64,000 nt of DNA from Sipunculus nudus (lineage: Eukaryota; Annelida; Sipuncula; Golfingiida; Sipunculidae), in assembly GCA_026874595.1 (NCBI GenBank), contig CM049311.1:18375676-18439675 (forward strand). Reading direction: 5' to 3'. How positions within the stretch are numbered: the first letter of the stretch is position 1; each line of letters starts with the position of its first letter. Below, one piece after another: positions 53,243-64,000 of the stretch. The position numbers and the translations under genes are program-made. A model generated the notes under the pieces. It saw only the letters and a list, made by a program, of their open reading frames with translations, ran no database searches and was not told the origin of the DNA.

Positions 53243-54055
53243 TATTACGCAATGTATATATGCAATCTTATGTATATATAATGTGACTCAGCAGACAGTC
53301 GGATGTATTTGTTATCACAGGGCTGTCCATTACTCTCCTCCACCTATGATTTAGAATGTGATAAAATGGATTAATTAATAACTTGAATGTTAAAGAATTT
53401 AAAGATATATTCAAAATTAAATTCATTAAGAATAAAGGGGGAAAACAGATAAAATGAGAGATGTTAGAGCTAAACGGGGGGGGGGGGGGGGGAGGCGCCG
53501 CTTGCAAACCCCTCTGGAATCCCCACTTGGGAGGTGAAGCGGAACCATGCCGCGATAAGTCCCTTAGATATGAAATATGACAAGTCAGATATATATCATT
53601 ATATGTTGTTGCTACTTTCCATGAACAACTTAAATATAAAGATCTGGATATCATTATTATTACATAAGACGATTTACAGGGATGACGTCACAATGGTATT
53701 TAAACGTATCACTCAGATGCGACCTTTGTGACGTCACAAACGTCTCCCCTGTGTGACAGGTATTGTTACTTCAAATGATGCCGTCGTTTTTACAGTTCTT
53801 CAAAGAAAGGTTTTCATTAAACACAGTCATGAAGGAAATATTAATATTTATTTCACATTTATTTAAACTCTCTTCTTTTTCTGTGACAAAAGCGTATGAT
53901 CATACTTCAATCCACTAGCCCTGTCCACCTTTTTTTTCGTGATTGTGCCTGCCTATTAATAGGGATGACGTTACACGTCACGCCACACTCTTGTTGCATC
54001 CCTCCTTCATAATATGGATAAACAGATATGGCCACTTAAAATGACGTCATCGTTT
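52561..54055. other. Intergenic sequence with element ends and microsatellites
   Basis: An element end CAGTGGCGGATCCAGAAATT at about 52751 is followed by a poly-G run. AT runs lie at about 52879-52905 and 53187-53240, with a second poly-G at about 53476. At about 53915-53950 a piece (CCCTGTCCACC then TTCGTGATT) matches the terminal repeat of the MITE at 56693. Confidence 0.5.
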
Positions 54056-54061
54056 TTGCAG

Positions 54062-54426
54062 CTCTTTCTAAACAGACCACCGTCCCTAAGAGTAAGTAAT
54101 ACTTACATGTAAAAGCCAATTTTTTATCCCATTTATTGTTTGCTACTTCATATTAACTTTTTAAGAACCGAGATAATGTAGGGATTTATGATGATATGAA
54201 TAACTATGAAATATATATGTTGGTCTGCTTTATGATGAGAGATGAAGAAAAACTGAGGTTGGATATATGTTATTTTCTTAACAGTGTTGGTCTCTTTCTT
54301 AATGCATCACATCCACAAACAAAGATGAGGACGAGATCAATATTGTCGGAGCCGACGCCGAGCTTGGGGCCTGGGATGTCTCCCGGTGGGTTTCACTGGT
54401 AAAGCTGACCTGGGTCACCCTAGTTG
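54062..54426 (+). CDS. Candidate exon pair with CBM20-like stretch
   Basis: A possible exon at 54062-54091 (acceptor TTTTTGCAG, donor A|GTAAGT) reads LSKQTTVPK. A phase-compatible exon at 54325-54426 reads EDEINIVGADAELGAWDVSR and then WVSLVKLTWVTLV, with donor G|GTGAGC. The pattern IxxVGxxxELGxWDxSRxVxL is that of starch-binding CBM20 domains as found in laforin and GPCPD1. The second acceptor is weak, and I could not follow the domain to its end: a frame with KFPFSDSREDIELKK and an AAG|GTAAGT donor at about 54600 is shifted by one. It could be a real short gene part, a decayed copy or a coincidence. Confidence 0.3.
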
Positions 54427-55000
54427 GTGAGCGTGACCCGTGTACCGCCGGAACACAGGCCCTTAAGGCCACATGTAATTGTATCGAAAGATGTTGGGAA
54501 AATGTCCCCGGCCGCAAAAAATAAAAAAACGGAAGACTGCAAGCAGGCTCTCGTGAAATTCCCTTTCAGTGACTCGAGAGAGGACATTGAGCTGAAAAAA
54601 GGTAAGTTTTTATAATAAATATACATTGTTTATTATACATTATATATATATTATTTTATTTATAATGCCTATTTTAATGACGCCGCTAAGGAATATCTTA
54701 TGGCAAAATATTTAAACGTATTCACTATCGACTATTGTTATATAATTACCTTTACTTAATGGTAGTTGATGGTACACATTATTCATGTATTTTTATCTTT
54801 TGTATTTTCACTTTCTTTTCACGGAACCAGAGCCCATACACTCACTATCCCCCGACCCCCGCCGATGAGGAAACACAAGAACTGCGAAGCCATACTTGCG
54901 ACACACCATGGCGTCAAAATTTCTCTTCATTCAAAGGACAAACGACTTGGAGATTTCCGATGAGTGTACATACTTGCAGACAGAGGGCTCGGCAATAGTC
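54427..55000 (+). other. Possible further exons, unassigned
   Basis: 54424-54601 reads open on the plus strand up to a GTAAGT donor (NKKTEDCKQALVKFPFSDSR). 54835-54995 is open in two frames after an ACCAGAG acceptor. Neither matches a family I know. Confidence 0.2.
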
Positions 55001-55347
55001 AATCTGTAAATACCTAAATGCAAAGAGTAATTATTATTTTATTTTTTCTTGTGTGAGAATAAATTTTAAAGTTTCTAGTATACATCATGATAACCGGAAG
55101 TTAAAATGCTGTATACAACGTCACATGGCCGTTCTCATATCTTGAAAACAATAATTTTTTTTTTTCACAGGATAACGCTGCAATATATTCATGGATACAA
55201 GGCAAATCTGATATTGTATTGGAACAAATGAATTGGTAACTTATTATAATATATTATATTATGTTACATTATATTGCAGCATGTGATATATCATTATACT
55301 GTATACTTTTGTATTGTATCATATAAGGCTAAAACAAATAAAAAGCT

Positions 55348-55576
55348 ATGGTTCTCAGGCACTTTTTTCAGCAATCACTGCGGCGGGCGGAATTATAAAA
55401 ATGTAGTATGACCAGGGAAAAGCATGACAATAACAATTTTTTTTTTTTGCTGAACAGGTAAAAGTACTACATAACAAAGTAAATCAAAATTGTATTATTT
55501 TAGCTTCTTGAAAGATGAAAATAAAAATGTTTGATACTGGGGATTAAAATTGACGCGGGCGGTGCCTGAGAACCAT
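55348..55576. mobile_element. Short MITE, 229 bp, with perfect 15-bp terminal inverted repeats
   Basis: ATGGTTCTCAGGCAC at 55348-55362 and its exact reverse complement at 55562-55576 enclose an AT-rich interior without coding capacity. Partial pairing continues inwards (GGCGGGCGG against CGCGGGCGG). Confidence 0.75.
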
Positions 55577-56692
55577 GCCTTTTTTGGGGCCTAAGTATAA
55601 TGCATTTTTTCATTTTTTTTTAATATTTATTGTATTATTTCCTATTATTCCATATTTAAATAATATTCTTCATTAAAGTACTGAATATGAGATTATATTT
55701 AATCATACTGTATGATATTGATCACGGATTTTAATGTATAGTACTGAATATTATATTGTATTTAATCATACGGTATGATATTGATACGTGATTCTTATAT
55801 ACACCGTCCGGATGTAAACTCGTCAGGGGTGGATATAGTAATCATGAGAACTGGAAACTACTTATATCTTATAAGTATATCTTAAAAGTTAATCTCTACT
55901 TTACTCAACCTTCCCCCCCCCCCCTACAACCTGCCGTCAGCCCCCGTGCAGGCTACGTGACGTCGTAGGCACGCGGGGCGAGGCGCCGCAGGATATCATA
56001 TTTGAAAATAAAGGTCCCTTATAGTGTGTCTATTTTTATTTACGGTAAAACTACTTCTGCATCTCAGCGCCATCTTTAGTTCTTCCAGTGAATCACAACA
56101 TGAAAGACTTATATTCTTACTGTGTAATCCTTTGTATTTTCTCATACAGTGGAGTGGATTACAAGTGTGATATTATATTTTTCTGCAGTCAGTTTATAGT
56201 TGATTCAAGCGAACGTTTAATTAACACGAGAGATATCTATAACATCTAAAATGTTCAAAGTTAGAATACTTGATGGCGCTGAATAAAAAGAGTGGTAAAT
56301 TACCGCAAATAATAACAATCGAATTCAAAGGCAATCCATTATCTTTAATCGGCCGTGACAACCTGTGACCTATTTACCATGATGTTTTTACAAGAGGGGT
56401 ATTATCTTAACAACATTAATATGAACATATTCACGAGAACCTTATGTGAAAGGCAATAAGAAAATAGTCTGTACATATATATGAAATAAATTCACGTTAG
56501 CGGAGCAACTCGTCGGGGTCTATTTCCTCGCACAAAGAGAACAGGATGAAACATATGTTGCAATGTCTCTCGTCATCTTTGGTCCAAGGAAACGTTATTG
56601 TATATAAAGATCACAGAGTTAACTCTTTTCTACGGTGGCTTGTATAGGACACACATTACTTATTTTCTTATCTCGATTCCACGCGATAGTAT

Positions 56693-57321
56693 CTATAGTC
56701 CGTTCCAGTACCCCTGTCCACCTGTTTTTTCGCGATTATTTATTTGTGAATTAAAGAACGCCAAAACTGTTTGACCTTGGGGAAGAAAGAGGAAAAAGCG
56801 TAATTAACTATTATTGAAATAATAGCCTACCTTATGTAATTTTCCTGTAAACAATTTAAAACCATTTTATGAGTAACTAGTCTATTCTTTAGCGACATCT
56901 TGCCACTAATCTGTTAAAAGGGCATATCAGGGGATAGTGATGACGTCATAATAGACGTGACGCACTAAAGAGGCACCAACATTCACGGAACCAATAATCA
57001 AGAGCTGCCGACCCCTGTTTACAGCGAGACTTGTATTCTCCGCGTGCACGCGCTTCACTGTTACGTCACATTACATTTAAATAAATATCCAAGAAGGATA
57101 AACAATGGCCGCATATTAGGGACGCCATGAACCACGGATATATTTGAGACATGTCAACCAGGCCGTAAAGTAAATAATATTTATATCGTGAGTAGGTAAG
57201 GTACCAAAAATTACGCTTTTGCCTCTTTATGCCATTGGTGCAAATTTTGTTTGCCAAGTTTGTCTTATGTAGAGATAATCGCGAAAATTCAGGTGGACAG
57301 GGGTACAGGAACGGACTATAG
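56693..57321. mobile_element. MITE, 629 bp, with 47-bp terminal inverted repeats
   Basis: Left end CTATAGTCCGTTCCAGTACC...CGCGATTAT (56693-56739) and right end (57275-57321) are inverted copies with three mismatches. The interior includes a TGACGTCATAATAGACGTGA stretch. The flanking TA could be the target duplication, as for Tc1/mariner/pogo types. An open frame inside (57066-57332, minus) has a relative in the element at 59618, but it varies freely, so I do not call it a gene. Confidence 0.85.
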
Positions 57322-58312
57322 TTCCCATGCAATAATTATATATATTTGATATAATAATTATATAATATATAATTAATCATTATCGCGTAGGAACGAGATA
57401 AAAAGTAATTTTCTGTACCGTCGCTTCATGTATACATTTCAACAGGTTACAGGCTCTGAGGGATTTATAGTTGTTCACTGGTTATTCCATCCGTTTTCGG
57501 TATAATACGGTATACCAGTTCTGAGTATACCTGTGTCTCAGCAATGTCCATTTTGGTGCTTCTTTGTTCACGAATAGCAGACAAACCTGTTCGTGCGAAA
57601 TTAGCAACAGTTTCAGATGTGGGGTTCCATTAATTATCTGAGCCTTTACGAGCCATTCTGTGTTAAACATACTTACAGAACTTGGAAAAAGAAACACATG
57701 GAACAGTTTGGTTTACAGAATGAACTGTTGACTGGTTACATAATGTTTCCATCATTCTCTTGGTTCCTGAAGTATCAGACAGTTAAGGTGGGCTACTCAG
57801 GCATCTGCATCTTTCTTCTCTCTTCTTGGTCGGTAATCTCAATACAAGAAATCTAAAAAGTCAATATTATGTTACTGTTAATTCTGTCTGGTAATGAAGC
57901 GTGTTAAAGAAAACAGTTTGGTTAACAATTTATGAAGCACATATATTTTTCTTCGCGTTTTTTATCTCTATCTGGTTATCTAATGTGTGTTCTTAGCGAT
58001 ACGGTAAATGCATAGAGAACGACATAATTTCATATGAAGTAAGCGAAAAGGTATAAAATCAACTTACATCACGACGCTGAGGTGTTGTTTCCTTTATGTG
58101 AGAAGTGCATGGCTGACTCAGCCTAACTGAATGGCGCTGTATGTGAAAACTTTGTCGTCATAATGGAATGACGTAACTGTGAGGTCACAGTCGTCGCGTG
58201 AAATTTCCTGAATGCACATGTTATGAGGAGGCCAGCAGGTGTCACCGTGTTCAGTAGGCCTAGTTGGACTCATCTATTTTATACTGTATACTGCTAGTTT
58301 TTTATGAGTTTT

Positions 58313-58369
<57 letters not shown>

Positions 58370-59617
58370 CACAGAGCCCTAGTCAGGCAGGCAGCTTCAT
58401 CCATGTAGCCTTGTCAGTAATTACACCTGAAATAAATGGCCGACTTACTTTTGTTATGAGATTTATCATCTCATTTATCATCTTTGTGGTGCACTTATTA
58501 CACAATCATTGCCATTATTGCTGATTCAGAGCATAAATCCAAAAGACAGCTAACTCTAAAAATTGAAACCTGGAAGAATTACTTTTCCTAGGCTAGTTCC
58601 ATGTCTGCTATCCATTAAAAATGCCATGCTAGCTGCAAGTGGGTTGCCAATACTGGTAGCTGGAAGGCATTATGTTTTTTTCATTCAGGAAATGCACCAA
58701 AGTTTTAACTTAATTGTTATGTTCACTGTTATAGTAAGTGTTGCACCTATTTTTATGAAAAAGGAACATTCATACTGCAGGTGTTCAATATATCAAATTA
58801 CACTCAAAAGTTATAGAACTTACAGTACTTAGATCTTACTTAACACAATCAAGAAGACAAGAGTAACTTTCGTTGTACTGCATTTATAAGTTTTTTTTCT
58901 GATAATCTCGATGCTTTCTTACAAATTACAGGTATCAACTTCATTACAGTTAATGTGCTTTAAGTTTTTGTCTGCATCTTAGAAAAAAAATAGTTTTGTT
59001 ATTTTTGTTGGTGGAGAAAAGGAGTTCATGCAAAGTTTTGTTCTTCATGGTTTATAGGTAATGTCTAAAGATGTGTCCTTGACACAGGGTTAAATTTGTG
59101 AAACGAGATTCGTAAGGTTATTATCAAGTTAAAGGTTCTGTATTTGGGTATTGCTAATAATTTTGTTAATTTGATTTTTTAATTTATTACAAGCTGTTGA
59201 AATAATAAAAAGATCAACTCCGTTACAAATGAAGATCTTCAAAGCCTTAGTTATAGTTTACTCGTGGTACATAAATTCATACCAAGGACGGTGTAAAAAC
59301 AACCAGCACGTAGCCTTTCGTTAGCTAGTGGACTTATTTAATTAAAACGGGTATAATAATGCAGGTTAGGCGAAATTTGTCAACCCTTCTTTTTAACCCC
59401 AGAATCTACGATCCGTGAATTCCAGCAAATAAAGTGGTAAACATAAATAACCATAATGGTTTCCTATCAAGAAGTACTTATTTTTCTTAAACATTATACA
59501 TAACCCTATTTTGTAGGGGTTAGATAGAAGTACAGCTTTCAATATTTATTATAAATGAACATTTTTGAAAATAAAGGCTTGTTACGGAGTTGACATTGAA
59601 GTTTTTATTTCAATCCA
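57322..59617. other. Intergenic sequence, no gene seen
   Basis: AT-rich with an (AT)n run at 58315-58367. Reading frames are short and without recognisable motifs. Confidence 0.4.
58315..58367. repeat. (AT)n microsatellite
   Basis: About 53 bp of pure AT. Confidence 0.95.
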
Positions 59618-60076
59618 TGCTACCACACCTGTCCACCTGATTTTTCGCGATTATCTTCACACAAAGGAAATTTGCCAAACAAATCTTTCACCAGTGTTAG
59701 AGGGGAAAATGCGTAATGTTTGGAACCCTACCTGCTTACGATATAAATATTATTCCCTTTACGGCCTGGTTGACATGTTTCATATGCATCCGTGGTTCAT
59801 GGCGTTTCGAACAAGTGCCCATTGTTTAACTTACTTGGATATGGATATAAAGTAATGCTACGTTATAGTGAAGCGCTATGAGGAGATTACAAGTCTCATA
59901 GTAAACAGGGGTGATCTCCTCATTATTGGTCCCCTGAATATTGGCGCATCTTTTGTGCGTCACGTCTATTATGACGTCACCACTGCTCCCTGTCATGTAC
60001 ATTTCATAGCTTTGTGGCAGAATGTCTCAACAGAATACACTTTAGTCCGTCCCAGTACCCGTGTCCGCATGTTGTT
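59618..60076 (+). mobile_element. Related MITE copy, inverted relative to 56693-57321
   Basis: ACACCTGTCCACCTGATTTT opens a region that follows the reverse complement of the 56693 element for about 380 bp, including GGCCTGGTTGACATGT, ATCCGTGGTTCATGGCGT and GTCACGTCTATTATGACGTC. Its far end is missing; instead a direct-oriented end (AGTCCGTCCCAGTACCCGTG) appears at about 60044, suggesting a second copy inserted or recombined there. Confidence 0.7.
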
Positions 60077-61329
60077 CCACATACGGCGTTTTTTCCTTTG
60101 TTTAATATGTACGTTCAAATCTGCTTGCATCACAGGGTCATGAAAAGTGACAAAGCAAACTCTGTGTAGTTGCATAGCGACTTTCCAAATATGGCAAAGT
60201 ACTTGCGCGTGACCTTCCATCAACGAGTAATGGCATGTGGGACAAATCAGTTATAGCCCAATGAAATGTAAACCAAGCCAGGAGATTTGCTTGTCTTGTT
60301 TTAATCATGGCAGTCTCGCCTTAACGGCTCGCCTGCCATGTGACACAAGCCTCGCAAACCTCACGGCTTGCATAAGATTTCATTGGGCTATAACCAATAC
60401 TTCCGGGATAATTATCCATGCAAGCGAAGCAGTATTAACCCATCTGGTCCAAAGGTTGCAGGAGCTATTCCGCCGATTGCCTGCGTAGAAAATAATGCCT
60501 TACCTTACTTTCATTCATCCGTCAAAAAAGTACTTTGGTGGTTTCAGTAAATGTCTCTTAAGAATGCACAAAGGTACTGTTTTGTAGAGGCACTGTATTG
60601 TATTGCTAAGCCCAGCCTGTTCCACAATCTGTTTGTTTCAGGTAGGAATGACTTTTGGTAACGCGATGAATTTGCTTGGAATGTATTAATTTAATTGTTA
60701 TATTTTCTTAGATTAAAACCATGCAATGTGTTTGTTCATAAAACTATTATGAGCATTACTAGAGGTTCCTTTATGCATTTTATATAATAAATGTATTTGT
60801 GGTGTTTCGTCGTTTTGAACGTATCTAAACATAGGTCTTGATATAGTTATTAATGACTGGTGCCTTTTATACCCTATAAAATATTACTCTTTTCGCATGA
60901 AGCTGCACTTGCCAAAGACTGTCCGACAGTTCTTCAACCCAACTGTCCTCACAATGGACTCCTAATACTAATATAGGTATAATATGAGCACAGTACTTTT
61001 GATGAATGGACTTTCTATCTAGATATTATTTTATTTGTTTCAGTATGAGTAGTCTGTAATTTGCCTTTTTTTAAAATTTTGCTAATGGGGTTGTTTCACA
61101 GACAGTCACGGCTTTATAAGATTGCTAAATGTTTGTGTTTATATACTTCTTGTAATGAGGGGGGAGGTTTTAAAATATTTCTTTCGCCGCTGAATAAGAT
61201 AATTTTTCCCCTTTCTAAAAAAAGTTCTGTTTGCGAAGAAAATAATTTTACTAAAATATTTGTATTTGTGCAACAAGGGTTCGGTTTTCCGCCGTGGTGA
61301 AAAGCATAGTGCCGTCCGCAAATATTTTT
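60077..61329. other. Intergenic sequence with a small palindromic stretch
   Basis: 60249-60266 (AGCCCAATGAAATGTAA) and 60377-60393 (AAGATTTCATTGGGCTATA) form an inverted pair, with GGCTCGCC / GGCTTGC words between, so a foldback element of about 150 bp is likely. No gene seen. Confidence 0.4.
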
Positions 61330-61720
61330 TTTGTCTCATGTAAAATAGTTTTTAAGTTCTATTATAAATATTATAAATAGATGGTGCCTAAAGATGGAGC
61401 CTTGCGGTACCACTCCTATTTTTATCCCCACTTGATATACTCATTTTCTACTCTTTCCTTCTGCCCTGTATATAATGATCTTATATAGTTCAGTTATTTA
61501 CCGTTGATTCATGTAGAATTTAATATACATAATAATCATCTGATCCAGACTTTGTCAAATGCCTTGCATATGTCGAGGAAAAACCGCTCTTACTTCTTTC
61601 TATCGTAAAATTACTGTCATATTGAAATGTAAACATCCACGAGCTGGTACATTGTATTGTCATGTGGTATATAACCCGATCTAGTGGACTGAGAAGCAAG
61701 TGTAGCGAACCGGCCTGGAC
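61330..61720 (-). pseudogene. LINE reverse transcriptase remnant (jockey/CR1-like)
   Basis: Read on the minus strand with several stops: SGYIPHDNTMYQLVDVY, RFFLDICKAFDKVWIR (RT motif A, Asp of LDI), ...INGK, TGQKERVENEYIKWG and a remnant of the VPQGS block (YRKAPSLGTI). This order matches non-LTR reverse transcriptases of the jockey/CR1 type common in bivalves. It has many stops and is clearly dead. Confidence 0.75.
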
Positions 61721-61950
61721 GATATTAGTTTAATTTTAAGCAGCAGCGTTGGGATGGGACGGTAAGGTAGATAAGAGAGATTCCGGATGTTCTTGTTAAA
61801 GAGAAGCCTGGAGGTTTTTGTGACTACGAAAAAGTGGTAAAAATGGTGTGTTAAGACGGGAAGGCAGGACGCCAAGACCTATTACTTTAAGAGTAATCCT
61901 CCGTGGTGAGTGTAACAGGCATGGAACTTTAAGATGGCCTCGTTTGGGAC

Positions 61951-62990
61951 TCACCTGTCCCCCATAGATCTGAGCATTCTTGGGCAAAAATTAAATAGTT
62001 TGCAGTTATTTGCAAGAAAGTTAAATTGACTGCTGACAATCACTCCCTTAAGCCACCTAAATAATAGCAAGCAATTATGTTTGACCCTTGCCCAATAGGA
62101 AAATACCCAAAGAAATGACAATTTATACCATGCATTAATTTGTTTTTCTAATTCACACTGGGAGAGGGGGATTTCCCCTCCTACCACACCCTTCCCTCTT
62201 GGGGGCCCCCTCGCTATGCTCCGCTTTGACAAAGCCTTTAGTCCCCCCCCCCCCTCCGGGATTTTGCTCAGGCTCGGCCATGCTTTAGCAGCAAGTGCTG
62301 ACGTGAGTCTTTCCCTGTATAGGTCTCTATTACATGCCCATTCTGTCTTCTCAAGTGAAGCCAAAGACCGAAAGATGCCGACGTATTTAATGTAAGATAC
62401 TTCCTCCAGTTTTGCCCATTTGCTACTTAGGTAATTTAAAGTTCCTTTAGTATCTACTAGTCTGCTCTCCCCAAAAACCATACACTTAGCTTTCTAAAAC
62501 GAATACCCTTTGTAACATCCTGTCAAAACCTGATTTTGTCAAATGCTTTCTCACAATCTGGAAAGCAATACTTAACTTTACTTCGTCTTTGTAAATTGTG
62601 AATTATTGCTTCCTGCATTGCAACAGTGAACAATGCATGTATTATTATTATTAGTCCCTTTCCGGCATGCAAAATGTTATTCGTGATATTTGTCCAGGCA
62701 GGGGGCCATTTTGTTCCATAAATTATTTTCTAGAATTTTGTTTATTCCCGCCATTAATTTGATTCCGCAATAATTATTTACATTATTCTTAGATTTTCTT
62801 TGACCTTTATGCATTGGTATAATTTAACCTAAATCAGATGATTTTGGTATATTTATATGTGTCAAAATTCTATTAAACACCGAAACAGTAATTTTTCATG
62901 CAATTAATCTGGGCCATATTCGAAGTGTTCGTTACTTGTCAAATCTATCCAGGAGCTTTTCCCTTTGGTTAACTGATTAAATAATTCACA
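61951..62990 (-). pseudogene. Second LINE reverse transcriptase remnant
   Basis: On the minus strand: RKSKNNVNNYCGIKLMAGIN (the nYRpIsLls block), KILENNLWNK, HACRKGL (the GFRKGR block), AMQEAIIHNLQRRSKVKYCF, DCEKAFDKIRF (motif A), then KCMVFGES and LEEVSYIKYVGIFRS (the thumb block, K.kvMvF...lE.V..YKYLGi). The palm part with the YxDD motif is missing between 62530 and 62490, so an internal deletion removed the catalytic centre. It is a different family from the remnant at 61330. Confidence 0.75.
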
Positions 62991-63640
62991 TTGTGAATAA
63001 CATTATTTCACGGGCACATTCCCCAAGTACATAAGACGATGTTATCGTTGCCTAGTGATATGGCCTTGTCCGATAAATCTATGATTTAGTAAACTTAATT
63101 TTTATTGATTAATATTGATACTGATTTGTTTGAAAGACGTTTTGGCAGCAGAAGCGTTGGAATATCTTCATCGTCGACATGAGTTTGTTCTGTGAATAAT
63201 TTATTTGTAATTTAGCTTCCCAAAGATAATTACTGTGAATATTCACTGGTTGGTGATAGAATATTGTCAACATGTTTTCCTTCCATAATTTCTTTTGCAG
63301 TATTCCGTCTCTTTTTAGTACTGTCATAGTTTACTAGTAATTGGATTTTGCTTTTCGTATTAAAAAAACTGAGTTAGTTTCTTTCTTTTATAATTTTTCC
63401 AATCAGGGTATTTTACAGGTTTCTGAGACCTTTCGTTGTATAGGTACTTTCTTTCTTGCTATTTTTAAGTCATGATGAAAACAAGGTTTGTTTTTTGTTC
63501 GTTCTTTGATGTATACCATCTGTTAGTATTATTATTTTGGCAAACTTATTTAGGTTAGTCGTAAAGAACTCATAATCGGTATGGGTATTCCCTTAGCCAA
63601 ATTTACGTGTCTGAGTTGTCGCCTTTAGCGACAAAATCTG
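62991..63640 (-). pseudogene. Probable upstream part of the second LINE remnant
   Basis: Lys/Arg-rich reading such as KIARKKVPIQRKVSETCKI and DWKNYKRKKL fits the basic linker between endonuclease and RT of non-LTR elements. Stops are frequent and the assignment is tentative. Confidence 0.35.
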
Positions 63641-64000
63641 TGATGGGTCGACAGTTTAAAGTGTACTCTCAGATAAATCTACCATTTTAGTCACCCTTGG
63701 TGGCTTATATCTGAGTTGGTCTCTTAATTGGTCATAATCACCACTTTAATTGTTCATAGTCACCACTTTGATTCTGGTTAATTACCTTGATATCCTTGTG
63801 ACATTTTGGTTCAAGATGGATGTTGCTGGGCTGTCAAGGGTGAAGTTTAATACCGATTCTGCTAACATTTCGATGACCTCTTATAGGTATATTACACAAT
63901 TTCTCATTTCTGATTTTGTGAGGGCACGTGACTTTTTCAAGATCTTCTTTGCTCACGACGTGTACTGGCCTAGCTATCATATTTGTCTGTTAGAAGTAAT
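63641..64000. other. No feature resolved
   Basis: There is a short repeat of TCATAATCACCACTTTAATT / TCATAGTCACCACTTTGATT at about 63730-63775. Nothing else was seen. Confidence 0.3.

Noticed and set aside
57066-59855. Related short proteins with RYKYYxLYGLVDM as a gene family
   Set aside because: They are in MITE interiors. Differences between copies do not favour synonymous positions as far as I can see, and no family is recognised.

Overview
The window is nuclear DNA of an animal, most likely a marine lophotrochozoan and probably a mollusc. The signs are AT-rich sequence, split genes with GT/AG introns, many (AT)n and (CT)n microsatellites, poly-G/C runs, and many decayed transposable elements. 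The mollusc placement is an inference. It rests on one intact host gene, a GH9 cellulase carrying CBM2 cellulose-binding modules, an architecture known from molluscan digestive endoglucanases. No bacterial operon, CRISPR array, rRNA or free-standing tRNA gene was seen.

The one convincing host gene is on the minus strand, from 29137 down to 12668. Thirteen exons were resolved by eye, all with GT/AG borders and matching phases. They encode about 800 residues: a hydrophobic signal segment, CBM2-like module 1 (exons 1-2), CBM2-like module 2 (exons 3-4), a Pro/Ser-rich repeat linker (exon 5) and a complete GH9 catalytic domain (exons 6-13). The catalytic motifs DAGD, PHH and NEVA are all present. 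The exon with the start codon, upstream of 29137, was not found. The introns hold tandem duplications, a satellite array, a long hairpin and microsatellites.

The flanks are mostly repeats. From 1 to 12.6 kb there are a tRNA-derived SINE (minus strand, about 3.2-3.4 kb), a 156-bp tandem array (6.1-7.3 kb), and one copy of a decayed exon set of unknown function (577-1765, minus). The second copy of that set lies at 38.28-39.36 kb. A decayed pogo-like transposase with a PHD-like tail is at 33.6-35.5 kb. A repeat field at 39.8-42.4 kb carries a recurring 12-bp palindrome.

At 42563-50263 lies an old Ty3/Gypsy LTR retrotransposon. Its LTRs end in TGTAACGG/CCGTTACA. Its gag has an RRM-like domain followed by a PNMA-like capsid region, then protease, reverse transcriptase and integrase. 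Every domain is broken by stops or frameshifts, and most of the RNase H region is deleted.

From 50.3 to 61 kb there are terminal-inverted-repeat elements (MITEs), a decayed unknown ORF (51.66-52.56 kb) and a tentative exon pair with a CBM20-like stretch (54.06-54.43 kb). From 61.3 to about 63.6 kb there are remnants of at least two LINE reverse transcriptases on the minus strand. I found no clear new multi-gene system. The most unusual items are the phase-symmetric CBM2 duplication, the RRM plus PNMA-like gag of the retroelement, the dispersed 156-bp array, the palindrome field, and a very recent 883-bp tandem duplication inside a cellulase intron.
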